From contig CAJSYZ010000002.1 of NCBI GenBank assembly GCA_910574455.1, positions 4,799,671 through 4,863,670 on the forward strand: DNA of 64,000 nt, written 5' to 3'. The position numbers and the translations under genes are program-made. The notes under the pieces were generated by a model, which was not told the origin of the DNA, ran no database searches, and saw nothing but the letters and a program-made list of their open reading frames with translations. The DNA comes from Trichaptum fuscoviolaceum. Lineage: Eukaryota; Basidiomycota; Agaricomycetes; Hymenochaetales; Trichaptaceae. This document shows, one piece after another, positions 47,318 through 57,723 of the stretch; positions within the stretch are counted from its first letter, which is position 1; the number at the start of each line of letters is the position of its first letter.

Positions 47318-49558
47318 TTAGAATCCACTTGGCTTTGGCCGGGGCGCAGGCGGCAATACTGTGATCTGGACATTATCGACGATGTCCATTGAAATAGAAT
47401 GACGGCCACGAATATCCCTTTGAGCATATATGTCCCAGAGCTCGTCTCGTGAAATGATGGGTCTCGCTAAATTGGCAGCTCTAGCTTGCGAATTGAACTT
47501 GATAGTGGAAAGTTCAGCACTTGTACGTTGTTCAGAAACAGATTGCGTCCTGGGGCGCTTGTACGGAGTAGGCCCCTGCTCTTGTACGATCGCCAGGTTT
47601 ACTTCGCTTTGACTTTCTACGTTTCTATTCTTCCGAAGAGACGACTTCCGAGGAGGCGGTCCTATAATCGGTGCGGCAGCTGAGAAGTTTAAATCTGCTA
47701 CCTTCCTCCTCTCTCTAGCTGCGCGAATCCGCGCGGGAGTGGCCGTCAAAGGGCTTGACTCTGAGAAAGGCGATTGCGGTTCGCTGACGGCAACCGATAC
47801 TAACGAACCGCTCGAGGGAGTTGTTGCTATGGATCCCGGTGGAACTGGCAAATCCGGAGGATCAAGCTTCAGCGCGATCAAGTTCGGCAGAAGTGTCTTC
47901 TTCATTACATGGAGGACATTCACCTTTATCGCTCGTTTGGGAGAAAGAAGCGCTGGCGTGCAACTGAAAGACAACGGCTTGAAGATCTTCTCCCCTTGAG
48001 GAACCTTCTTTCCCTTTGGACCGTGTGTGCGGCTGCTCACGAAGTATTCGAACCGCCACGTAAGTCGGACGATGCGACTTGCGCCTGAGCCCGGCGGTGC
48101 ATTCATCTTGTAGTCTTCTGTCCCTTGCACATAGAAGACGCCATTTTCTTTCAGCCCAAGACTAGCTTGGCGGGTAATGAAGTCACGCTCCTCGCCCCCA
48201 TTGACAGTTATCCGGTGAAGAGCTGGGGGACGATCTAGAGCCGCGTGGTGGAATAAGTGCTCCTCTCGTGAGACTGGAAGGAATTCCGCAACGGTAGAGA
48301 AGAGGGGATCCTCATTCCGCAGGCTGCTTCGTCGCTCTTGGTTGAAGGGAAGTCCATTGCTTACCGAGGCAAGGTAAAACTTTGGACGGATAGCTCTGAA
48401 GCCCTCCTGGTCGATCCAGAGCTCGACAACGCAGTCCTTAAGCCATTGAGCGTGTTTCAGACAAGGTGTCGGTAAGGAATTGAAGGGGCTAGTTGCAGTG
48501 TTATTAATGTCCACGAGCTTCTTCGGCTTGATGACTTCATCAATTTCAGCTATCTGATTTTCTTGTTCTTCAAGGTTGAGGCTGTGTGACGACCCGGAGC
48601 CTGAAGGTACTAAAGACATGTCCACAGCTGCCGATGGAGATGCACAGGGTGTAGCGGAAGCTTTAACCCGCAATGCTACAGAGCGTTGCAAGAACGTTGC
48701 TTGAGTCGGAGTCCTTTCAGCGGACAATGGCGTTAATGGCGGTGTGAACGAAGGCGTAGAAGGACTGGGACTGAAGGCAGTTGATGCACGGGGTGATATA
48801 GTAGAGAACTGTATCGTCGACAAAGAACGGCTTGCCGTCAGATAGGGTGACTTGTTGGCCATGTCCTCCAGAGGTTCCGTAATCGTAAAGCTGATAGAAG
48901 TTCCTATCACGCCGTTACCTCCTGGTGCTTCACCTTTCCGCATCTCCTGAGACGATTTAGTCAGGACCTGTTCTGATTTTGATGAGACTAGGCCCTCAGA
49001 CAAGTCACCGTACTCAGACCGTGAAGTAAGGTACGCAGAAATTGTAAACTTGGACTCCTCGCCTTGCATGTTGTCGTAGTAAGGTGGGGAAAGGGTGCAG
49101 CTAGGACTTACTTCAAGTACGACGGAGACGCAAGGATTAGAGTCGGCGTTAAAACTAGCGTCTCCCCCCTCACTGCTTCGCGAGCCGAATGCAGCAGTGC
49201 CAATAGAGGCAGACCTAGCGCTCATAGGAAAGAAAGCCGCCATCGGAGAGAACCTCGCAAGCTCTCGAACACCCGGTTTAAGACACGAGTCCGACGGCAG
49301 CTGGGACCCAGCTGAATCATCTTCAAGTTTCACAGAGTCCGCAGAATTCGTTGTCAAGAAGCTCAGGATTATCGGAATTTCACCAGACCTGACAGAGCAT
49401 AGTGTATCACTGGTGGTCAGTGTTGGAGAGGGTGCTATGAGAGTTTCAAGAGCAAGCAACGAGCTGGAGCGTCGAAGATGTCTTGGGGTAGTCGAGGGTC
49501 GGTTCGAAAAAAAACTTTGCAAAACTGAATCGGTAGACTCAGATGCTCTTGAGCGCAT
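47318..49558 (-). CDS. Hypothetical 746-residue Ser/Pro-rich protein
   Basis: An intronless frame from the ATG at 49558 to the stop at 47318. The first ~330 residues are Ser/Thr/Pro-rich and disordered. A more ordered middle region (about residues 365-560) includes His-Ala-Gln-Trp-Leu-Lys-Asp-Cys-Val-Val-Glu-Leu-Trp-Ile-Asp-Gln-Glu-Gly-Phe-Arg-Ala, then Phe-Tyr-Val-Gln-Gly-Thr-Glu-Asp-Tyr-Lys and Arg-Leu-Thr-Trp-Arg-Phe-Glu-Tyr-Phe-Val, which reads like a beta-rich domain. The tail is basic and ends in a Pro-rich run. No signal peptide or membrane span. I do not recognise a family. It is convergent with alg9, whose stop lies 82 bp away. Confidence 0.72.
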   Translation of the reverse strand: MRSRASESTDSVLQSFFSNRPSTTPRHLRRSSSLLALETLIAPSPTLTTSDTLCSVRSGEIPIILSFLTTNSADSVKLEDDSAGSQLPSDSCLKPGVRELARFSPMAAFFPMSARSASIGTAAFGSRSSEGGDASFNADSNPCVSVVLEVSPSCTLSPPYYDNMQGEESKFTISAYLTSRSEYGDLSEGLVSSKSEQVLTKSSQEMRKGEAPGGNGVIGTSISFTITEPLEDMANKSPYLTASRSLSTIQFSTISPRASTAFSPSPSTPSFTPPLTPLSAERTPTQATFLQRSVALRVKASATPCASPSAAVDMSLVPSGSGSSHSLNLEEQENQIAEIDEVIKPKKLVDINNTATSPFNSLPTPCLKHAQWLKDCVVELWIDQEGFRAIRPKFYLASVSNGLPFNQERRSSLRNEDPLFSTVAEFLPVSREEHLFHHAALDRPPALHRITVNGGEERDFITRQASLGLKENGVFYVQGTEDYKMNAPPGSGASRIVRLTWRFEYFVSSRTHGPKGKKVPQGEKIFKPLSFSCTPALLSPKRAIKVNVLHVMKKTLLPNLIALKLDPPDLPVPPGSIATTPSSGSLVSVAVSEPQSPFSESSPLTATPARIRAARERRKVADLNFSAAAPIIGPPPRKSSLRKNRNVESQSEVNLAIVQEQGPTPYKRPRTQSVSEQRTSAELSTIKFNSQARAANLARPIISRDELWDIYAQRDIRGRHSISMDIVDNVQITVLPPAPRPKPSGF

Positions 49559-50240
49559 GACTACTCAAGCTGCAGTTGACAGGCAAAAAGGGCAATCGGG
49601 ACCCTTTTGTACACTCGCATCCTGGCACACGAGGAGGCTGGCAAACCTCTATATAGCCCAGCCGTCAAGATGACCAACTTCGTAATAGACGAACGAAGTC
49701 AGATTCTCGGGTGGCTGACACGCGGATGAAGTCCCGGACACTGAAACTGACTGTCCCTTTGACTGATTGTCCGTTCGCAAGCCTTTGCACGTGCTGGAAA
49801 TATTAGAGTAAAAAATCCAAAATGTTCATGAGGGAAATATTACAAGGGGAAATACGCAAGGGCTTGCCAACAATGGCGAGTCGAAATGGGAATGATCTGG
49901 CCACGATTAAAGCACCTTTAGCCGACTTGGGGACGAAATTCAATGCTTCTCCGGCGGCCGCTAAAAGCAACCTTTCGGATCCTATTTCCAAGCTCGTTGA
50001 AGAAGGCGAAATGCACCAGATTCAGTGATTTAATCATAAGGATATAAAGCGTCTCATGAGACAATGTCTCAGTCAATGGAAAGGCACTTGAGTCAGGAAG
50101 AGAAACCGTTTTGTCATAAGAGAGACGTCATGTTAAGGCATGAGGAAGAAAAGAAGCGTAGTAAAAAGATTATTCGTGTGTGAATCCAGAGGACTTCCTC
50201 AAACGTACATCAGAAACAAAGATCTAGCTCGGTCCACATC
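49559..50240. other. Intergenic region between rac1 and the 746-residue gene
   Basis: It holds the rac1 3' end and the promoter of the leftward gene at 47318-49558. The open frame at 49822-50028 (+) has no family and no splice signals, and I treat it as chance. Confidence 0.55.
49649..49656 (-). promoter_or_regulatory. TATA box candidate of the 746-residue gene
   Basis: CTATATAG (the same on both strands) lies about 92 bp before the ATG at 49558, close to the spacing of the other TATA candidates in the window. Confidence 0.4.
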
Positions 50241-51242
50241 TCATGCAATGATGCAGTTCGACTTCTTGCTCGGCCTCTTGTCTTTCGCAGGGGGGTAGAC
50301 TAATACAATGACGTGAGCGAAAAGTACACAATGTCCGAGATTATCCGAATTACTTACGAACTGCGCGAATAGCTTCATCAAATACTGTCTTCAAGTTTTT
50401 CTGGGTCAGAGCCGAGCATTCAAGGTATTTGACAGCCCTAATGTCCCGTTGCATCTGTAAACCCTGTTGGTATGTAATCGGAGACATACGTCTTCACGTT
50501 CCAGAAGATTAGGCTGGGCTAGTTGCTACACAGGTGATTGCACTCACCGCTCGCGAAGTTTCTCAATCGTATTGGGATCGTCACGCAAGTCCAGCTTGGT
50601 TCCTACAAGTAGCATGGCTGTTGAAGGGGCATGATGCGATATTTCGGGATACCACTGAATTTGTGGACATGAATTGAGTTGGTATACGAAAATTTAGAAG
50701 TATTTTTGACGACCACACCTTTGTCCTGACGTTCTCGTAGCTCGGGGGACTGACAAGCGAAAAGCAGACCAGGAAAACATCGGTTTGCGGGTAAGACAAG
50801 GGTCGAAGACGATCATAATCCTCTTGTCCCGCAGTATCCCAAAGTCCAAGGGAGATTGTCTTGCCATCGATCATGACGCTTGCCGAATAGTTGTCAAACA
50901 CTGTCGAACATTCAGAACACGAGATCAAACAGATTCCAGGACATCACGGCCTCACCGGTTGGGATGTATTCTCCCTATAGGAAAAGGTTGAGAATGCCTG
51001 TACATAAGAAAAGTTGAAGTGACTGACCGGGAAAGCATTGGTAGTGTAGGAGATCAACAAGCATGTCTATTCAATTCATCCACCGAAGTAAGCAACTAAC
51101 GCATAACCGGGACTAGATAGCAACGCCTACCTTTCCGACAGCACCATCACCAACAACGACACCTATGCGCGTCATGAAAGGTCAAAAAGTCGACCAAACG
51201 ACACGATCTGATCACTAGGGACGCACATTTGATAGCCTGCAT
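50241..51242 (-). CDS. rac1: Rac1 small GTPase
   Basis: A multi-exon gene of about 195 residues, from the ATG at 51242 to the TGA at 50241. It starts Met-Gln-Ala-Ile-Lys-Cys-Val-Val-Val, with the P-loop Gly-Asp-Gly-Ala-Val-Gly-Lys-Thr, the effector region [38 protein letters not shown], and Glu-Cys-Ser-Ala-Leu-Thr-Gln. The segment Pro-Ile-Thr-Tyr-Gln-Gln-Gly-Leu marks Rac rather than Cdc42. The C-terminus has a basic Lys-Asp-Lys-Arg-Pro-Ser-Lys-Lys patch and the prenylation box Cys-Ile-Ile-Ala. Rac1 controls actin, polarity and NADPH oxidase in fungi. The first exon has 16 nt; introns cut both P-loop and switch I. Confidence 0.94.
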
Positions 51243-52582
51243 AATGTCGCCGTTCACGTCAACAAGGAAGAAAAGCTGGTTGCGACCGAGTACGAGTCGC
51301 TTCGATTATAGCTTGACGCGAACCTGGGAGGAGAGAACTTCCGGAATCAGTAGCTGACGAGAGCCATGAGGAGAACACGGTGCAAATAGCTCGATAGGGA
51401 TATGAATGAGGAATATACCCCTATCGCGGTCAAGGTAGACTGGCTCGTACCTTAGAGAAAAGAGCCGAGAAATTGAGTAAAATACAGAGGGTATGTAGGC
51501 AGTAATGGCACAGTGCGCAAGAAGTTGTGAGAGCGACAAGGGTGGTGGTAGGAGGTAGGAGTGATATGCCTTGACGGTGTGCAAACTGATCACGTATCCG
51601 AGCTGTGACAGCCATCAACCGGTCCCATCATCCAAACAATCTTCCCACGGATTCTAATCCCTAAATCCTCCAGCTACTTTCTATTTGCATCCGTCGTCAA
51701 CGGCCTTGGAACCACTCGCAGTAACTGGTCCCATATTCATGCAGCCTCTGATTCATCATGCCTCTGATCTACAATCACCTATAGACAAAGCGTGACGGGG
51801 AAAGCACATCAACTCAGAGTCGGCTGCATGCCGAGTTCACCAGTGGGGAAATTTGCCTCGTTTCATTTAATCTAAGATAAGAATGGAACATTTCACATAT
51901 TTTGAATAGCCGTCAATTGTCAATGAAAGTACTCGAAACCTTCCGAATTCCAACACGTGAAACTGCATACATGGATTTGATTTCCGGGCGCGTTCAGTAT
52001 GGCCAGACCTGCGTCAAAGGGAGCTATACTCTTCCTGCTAGTAATCCGGGACACCGGGTAAATCTGGGGAAGCGAATTCCAAGGTATCTGTGCTCGACGG
52101 TAAGAAACAAACTTGTCGGATGAGTAAATCCGAGGTATCGCTATATCGCAAGAACAAATGACGCTAATTGATGTTCTACCAGACTACGCCGAGAAGGGAT
52201 TTGTAGAACACCCAGATATCCGAGTACTGATCAATGAATGTTCCGAGCATCCTCAATGAAAAGGCATGAGCAGTTTGGTAGATGAAGAGAACATAGCAAA
52301 GAGTATCCACATTACATATTCGCTATCTGGCACTGAAACTGAACTAATGGTGAAGATCGTTATAAAGGACAAACAAAGGAAGGTAAATGTCCCAGAAAAG
52401 GAGTCGATCTGTATGGTCGGGATTGGCCGTGAGCCTTCTTCGTTTCCTACCCTCAACATGGCCGCATTGTCGAGGTCCCTTAAGACTTGACTACTAGTAC
52501 TCTCCGTCAGCTCACATTTGTACTCGTATAATGTCTAACTAGTACTCTTTCTATCAATTCATCTCTCTGAATCTTGTGGATA
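51243..52582 (+). other. Long intergenic region with unassigned open frames
   Basis: It holds the rac1 promoter (leftward) and the promoter of the dehydratase-like gene (rightward). Between 51917 and 52490 the plus strand has three coding-like pieces: one with Thr-Phe-Arg-Ile-Pro-Thr-Arg-Glu-Thr-Ala-Tyr (51926 on), one with Asp-Tyr-Ala-Glu-Lys-Gly-Phe-Val-Glu-His-Pro (52185 on), and one with Tyr-Ser-Leu-Ser-Gly-Thr-Glu-Thr (52317 on). Intron-like ends occur between them, but I found no join that keeps phase. It may be a small gene or a decayed one. Confidence 0.3.
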
Positions 52583-55195
52583 ATGGCGAAGTCCTTGGGT
52601 CCGAATGTTAGATTATACCCTAGCTTTCGCAAAGATGTTATCGACGTGTACTCGGTCACTGCCCCTCACTGTATTCTTGCCTTTCCATTTCGTACAAAGA
52701 GCAAGCGGAAAGATGATATGGCTGTACTAGGATTCGGTCAAGCTGATGTCCCTAGTAACATCGTCTACTACGAACATCCCGTAAATCGTGATTCAGATGA
52801 TGGGTACGCCACTCATCTGTTTCTTACCTTCTAATCACTTTACTTACCTTCCGATCACTATAATGATACCTCGATTAGGATCGAAGAAATAGATGCAGAA
52901 AAATGGCGTACTCTAGTAGTACATGCACTCAAATCGCCGACTTATTGCTGTCATGCGGACGTCTCAGGGAATGGATTCCATGATCGTAAGGATCTATCAC
53001 TGATGACCTGCTATTTGTTCACGACAATTATCCAGTGATCGTGACATTCGACTATGGCGACTCCATGACGTCTCCCAACGTTTTTGGAGGCCGTGTATGC
53101 TGGCTTGAAAATTATGGTACCGACGAAGACGACTGGGCATTCCATAACATCGGTCGCTTTCCCGGCGTCGATATGGTAAAAGGTGATTAACTATCTCTCA
53201 GTATAAAGAGAAGGGATAATAACCAAATGCTGGGCTGTAAATTGACAGTTGGCCATTATACCACCACATATTCACTGCAGATCCTCGCTGTGGTAAGGTC
53301 GTCAAATGCGGACATTCATGCCCCTTTAGTCGTGTTCACCAAACCCGACGACGTTTATAAGCCTCAACAATGGCATGTCAATATTGTGCTCGAGCCGGAA
53401 TTCTCTGCCATACGAGACGTTCTTATTGTCAACAACCCGATTAGCAACCTTGACTACATCTTAGTCTCTTGTCAAGAAGGACTGATTGTCACTTGGTATG
53501 CCGGACGCTCCTGGCAGTCTCGTCCTCTGCCTTGTCTACCTTTGGCTGAGGCAGTAAATCCTGGGCTTGTTCGTGCACTGCGCGATAAACAGGATCCTGT
53601 CGCATATATCGTCACTACTGAAGTGAGTTCTCTATCTTGTTGTAATATATCGTACTTAGTCAGACTTTTTAGGTCAACAGCGGGGTCCTGTCCTTGTACT
53701 CAAAAGCTGAAAAAACGACTGCTGCATTTCTTGATATCGTTTGGTCTCGAAGTGTCTTGATGGATTTCCTTGAGGAGGGACTGATCGCTGAAGTTGTGGA
53801 CTTGACTTGCGTAGATGTTGACGGTGATGGTACAGATGAGATTCTCGTGTCTGTCAACTCTCAAGGCAAGCAGTATTGTTATCTGGTTAAATAAGTACTT
53901 CTGATAAATTCTTTAGGTAGCAAGCACGGCATCTACTACTTTGACAGGGAAGATGATCACTTCGTACGATACAAGATTTCTCCTCAACCAGCACTACAAA
54001 TTGCCAGCGGCCGATTTGACAAGAGAAGTAGACCAGTAAGTAATAATTCAGCCGAGAAGACATTCTGACGAGCATACTCTCTATCCAAGGATCTTGCAAC
54101 TTTGTCTTTATCCATTCCGCGAGAGATTGCCGTTCACTACAATCATTTCACTCCCTCACAAATTAGACCGTTCGTTGAAGATTATGATCTTGTTTTCTCT
54201 GTTCCTCGTGTGTCATCTTTTGTTTGCGAGGCCGATATCATTGATGTCTCCGGCTACGTCCTATCTCTGGTCTTGCTTCCCCCAGACGCCACGTTTCATG
54301 TTTCCTCAGATGGCACTGATGCCGTCAAGGTTCTCCACGGTTCAGTGGGCTGGATCGATGGCCACGACCGACTCGTCGAAAGGACACGCGCCTCAGGAAA
54401 ACCTAGCTGCACAACTTCTATGCTCGTGGAGTCCCACGAGGGAACTGTGCGCAGCGGGAACGATGGGGCCGTGTTCATTCGATTGAGGCCCTCGACGGCG
54501 ACCGATAATTCGTCTTTAGAAGGACTGAATACTCTCCCATCATATTTTCCATGCAGTGTTTGCGAATTTGATTTCGTCTGGGAACCCCTTCACAAGAAAC
54601 CATGGGCGTCGCGGCTAGTAAGAGCTGCGGGCGAAAGAAATAGCAGTACGTCGTTGCTCCTGGACTAACTCGTTGCTGATTCCCAATATCTCATCCTCCT
54701 CTAGTTCACCACTTAGAGGGCTTCCGTATTCAGTTCGAGGGAGAGTCTACTGACTTCGCATACGTCCATTTTTGGGCTTGTGAAAGAGGCGCAGCGACCG
54801 GCTTCACTAACCAAGTCTATACACCTTGGAAGGGGAGTGGCTCAATTGACGGTGGTATTTGCTCTATTCGAGCTTGCCTGGCGAATCCTGGAGGAAGTGG
54901 TGGATTGGAATATTGCGATGACCTCCTTGACTGGGGAGTAACCCCTCCTTCGAACTACCAGTTATCCAGGGCGAAGAAGACAATTTTGCCTATACTTCAT
55001 GAGGAGGGCCCACTTTGGAGGAGCCGGGTAGACGAGTCTGATGAAGAGGTTAGGATTGAGTATCCGTGGCATGCGTGGGTGGGGGGCACAGGAAAGCATA
55101 CGGGTGTGTGGCACGTTTGGGCTTCCTTCGATTTTCCTCCTTTCGCAGCACCTCATACGCGACATTCTAAATTTCAAGACTGTATCATATCGTAA
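52583..55195 (+). CDS. Aldos-2-ulose dehydratase-like protein (beta-propeller plus cupin), altered active site
   Basis: A multi-exon gene of roughly 710 residues, from the ATG at 52583 to the TAA at 55193-55195. It follows the layout of fungal aldos-2-ulose dehydratase/isomerase (AUDH). Propeller segments read Val-Ala/Phe-Gly-Gly-Arg-Val-Cys-Trp-Leu-Glu-Asn, Gly-His-Tyr-Thr-Thr-Thr-Tyr and Val-Asp-Gly-Asp-Gly-Thr-Asp-Glu-Ile-Leu-Val. Cupin strands follow (Leu-Val-Leu-Leu-Pro-Pro-Asp-Ala, Gly-Ser-Val-Gly-Trp), then Glu-Glu-Gly-Pro-Leu-Trp-Arg-Ser-Arg and Tyr-Pro-Trp-His-Ala-Trp. AUDH turns glucosone or 1,5-anhydrofructose into pyrones such as microthecin. Here the cupin segment around 54800-54880 has Thr-Asn-Gln-Val-Tyr and Ser-Ile-Arg-Ala where I expect metal-binding His residues. 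The C-terminal lectin-like domain of AUDH (about 900 residues) is absent. One splice join, near 53845-53925, is ambiguous. Confidence 0.75.
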
Positions 55196-55445
55196 ACAAA
55201 AGCAGAAACCACACAGTACTTGTTGTGTAGAACAGTACACATTAATAATCTCACTCATCTGTGCAGACGACTCTGCTTAGTAGGCGTTTCAGTTTAGAAG
55301 ATATGGATTGCTCAGACTGCAAATACAAACTGAAAAACATGGATAATAAGTAAAACAATGCTAAGCTTTTTGGTTTCGGTCAGCAAGGTCGAAGAACCAG
55401 ACCACAGCTATCATGGAGACGCTGTCATCCTTCACAAGTAATAAT

Positions 55446-57431
55446 TTACTTTGCCCGCTTCTTCAATGACGAGTCCTCTTCCTTCTTGCCACCTGCTGGA
55501 GCAGTTGGTGCATCGGCTTTCTTTTCAGAAGAGCTATCGACCTTCTTAGTAGGCTATAAAGGTATTCAGTCGGCATTTGCTTTGAGAGAGGAAGTAAAAT
55601 GAACATACCTTAGACACGGGCTTTTGTTGGCCACCAATGATACCAACGACAGAGAGGAGCATGCCGGCAAGAGTGAAGACGGAGACAAGAAGGGCGCTGC
55701 CAGTCTCAGGCTGAGTCTTGAACGCAAGGACCGGGTCGACCTTGGCGACCTCAACGAAGGAGAAGATCTTCTGGCGGATGAACGACATCGGATCTTCCTT
55801 GAAGGTCAATTGTTCTTCTTCCTCTTCCTCGTCGACCTTTCCAGCCACCTTATCAAGGGCCTCCTCGAGAGGCTTCTTGACATCGAAGGTTTCTGCAGCA
55901 AGGGCCTTGGCTTCTTCCTCTGAGTGACCAACATAGATGTTGTCGAAGAGAATGCTCGGGGTCATGGTCCATAGCTCGATTCCAATACCACCAATGTTGA
56001 TGAGAGACTTCACGGGGTTCAAATCCTCGAAGTAGGCAGGGTTAGGGATCTTACGAGGAGCCCACTCTCCCTTGTATGCGGGGTTGTCGATCAGGGGCGC
56101 ATACCACTTGCCCTTGTAGGCAGGGTTTGCCTTGTATGGGCTATGAACACCGGTCAATGGATGATCCAAGAATAAAGTTTAACTAAATGACAGCATACCG
56201 TTTCCAGACACCGCAGCCAGGAGCTTCGTCACACTTCGGGTTGCGAATGGTCGGGGCGATCCACTCTCCATCTTCGTCGTCGTCCCACTCCTCCGGTTTC
56301 TCGGCGTCTAAGATACAACTCAGCGACCATCAAGGTCGTTAAATAGGTATACAACGCACCAGGATCAGGGATAGTTTCAGGCTCATCGTCGAGCCATCCC
56401 TCAGGTTTCTCGGCTTCCTCGTCCTCAATTTCGTACGGTGCGTCCTCATCCCAGTCGTCGGGCTTCTTGGCGTCCGGATCTGCGATCTTCTTCTCGTCGA
56501 CCCAATCTTCAGGCTTCTTGTCTTCCGCGTCGTCAATCTCCTTATCAGGGTTGACAGGCGGCTTGAAGTCCTCAAGAAGGTTCCCGCGGTTCTGTGATTC
56601 ACCATTAAAGAGGACATCGTAAGTGTTGTTGGGGCTAAAGATTGTCAGTGAGATGGGATGTAAACAAGTAAGTAACAACCAGGCTCACAAAAGAAGGAGC
56701 GTGTAAAGGTTGGTGTTCTTCTGAATAGAGGGTGCCGGTGGCTGTTTAAGATGTTTCTCTTCGAACTCGCCAGTGATTGGGTTCTTGTGGCGGAAAATGA
56801 AGTGGATCTGAGGAAGAAATTAAGTACAGCCTTCAGAACTGGGCTACAAAAAGCCATACCTTAGTTCCAGGGCACGTCAAGTCAGGCCCGAACATGATTG
56901 TCCAAGGAGTCTTATCATCAAACTCCTTTCCACTGGTCTGGAAGCCATCTTCAAGCAATTTGATGTAGCCTCCGCCGCAGTTACCCCCTTCTTGGTACTT
57001 GACCTCATACTGCACGACAAGGGGCTTGTCCGTGAAGTCGATGGGGGCTTTGAATGGTGCGGAGATACCATGGTGAGCAGCCTTGGTCTTCGCAACCAGT
57101 CCCTTGTCGCCATTCAGAACAGGCTTCAAGGGCTCTTCGACCTCCCACTTTCCGACGTAACTGAACGTCTCCGTTCCGACAGCGGTCTTCTTTGTCGCTT
57201 CGGACACAGTCCAACGTTCAGTCCAGTCATCGGTGAACTGTTCAAGGAATGGAGCCTTGATGTTCGTGGGCTAGAGGATGAATGAAATGAGCGCTCATGT
57301 GCTATATTATATGTACTTGAGCTATAACATACAGTGAACTCAGGCTTTGGCTGCTCTGTCGCTGCCTCCTCCGCAGCGTAGACGCTGGTGGCGGCGAGCG
57401 CAAAGAAAGCTGATAGCGCGACTCTTCGCAT
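55446..57431 (-). CDS. cnx1: Calnexin, ER lectin chaperone
   Basis: A multi-exon gene of about 545 residues, from the ATG at 57431 to the TAA at 55446. A signal peptide ([10 protein letters not shown]) is followed by the lectin domain ([17 protein letters not shown]). The P-domain repeats are clear: Lys-Pro-Glu-Asp-Trp, Lys-Pro-Asp-Asp-Trp-Asp, Lys-Pro-Glu-Gly-Trp, Lys-Pro-Glu-Glu-Trp, then Asn-Pro-Ala-Tyr-Lys-Gly-Lys-Trp and its copies. One membrane span ([13 protein letters not shown]) and a charged Lys/Glu tail ending Lys-Lys-Arg-Ala-Lys follow. Calnexin binds monoglucosylated N-glycans and holds folding glycoproteins in the ER. A Glu-rich run (six Glu) precedes the span. The promoter carries UPRE-like words. 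Confidence 0.96.
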
Positions 57432-57548
57432 TGTGGTGCGCGGAGACCAAGACGAGTAAAAAACCAAAGGGAAGATAGGAAGAGAGAGTGAAGAAGTGCT
57501 GGTGAGCTGCAAATCTCAGGTAGAGGAATATAAGGCCACGACTGAGTG

Positions 57549-57564
57549 CCACGTCGCCACGTCA
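57549..57564 (-). promoter_or_regulatory. Tandem UPRE-like elements in the calnexin promoter
   Basis: Read on the minus strand: TGACGTGG (57564-57557) directly followed by CGACGTGG (57556-57549). The first is an exact match to the UPRE bound by Hac1/XBP1-type bZIP factors. They lie 118-133 bp before the calnexin ATG at 57431. A CACGTG box occurs at 57594-57599. Confidence 0.55.
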
Positions 57565-57723
57565 GTGACACAGTGTCTTCAGTCTATTGGTCACACGTGC
57601 CGTGGGACCCCGGCTCACTCGCTTCGAAGAAAACTATGGAATCTTCACCGCTGGGAACGGGACTTCAAAGCACTATATAATTCAGCTACACTACGCATAC
57701 AAGAAATATGAAATTACAGGAGT

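Noticed and set aside
53305..53337. Intron candidate in the dehydratase-like gene (GTAAGG...TTTAG)
   Set aside because: Removing it shifts the frame away from the conserved downstream reading; the segment is open and kept as coding.
56013..56035. tRNA B-box-like word (GGTTCAAATCC)
   Set aside because: It lies inside the calnexin coding region and no A box, stems or anticodon arm fit.
57586..57605. ERSE-like element (ATTGG and CGTGG) in the calnexin promoter
   Set aside because: The half-sites are in the wrong order and 10 nt apart, unlike CCAAT-N9-CCACG.
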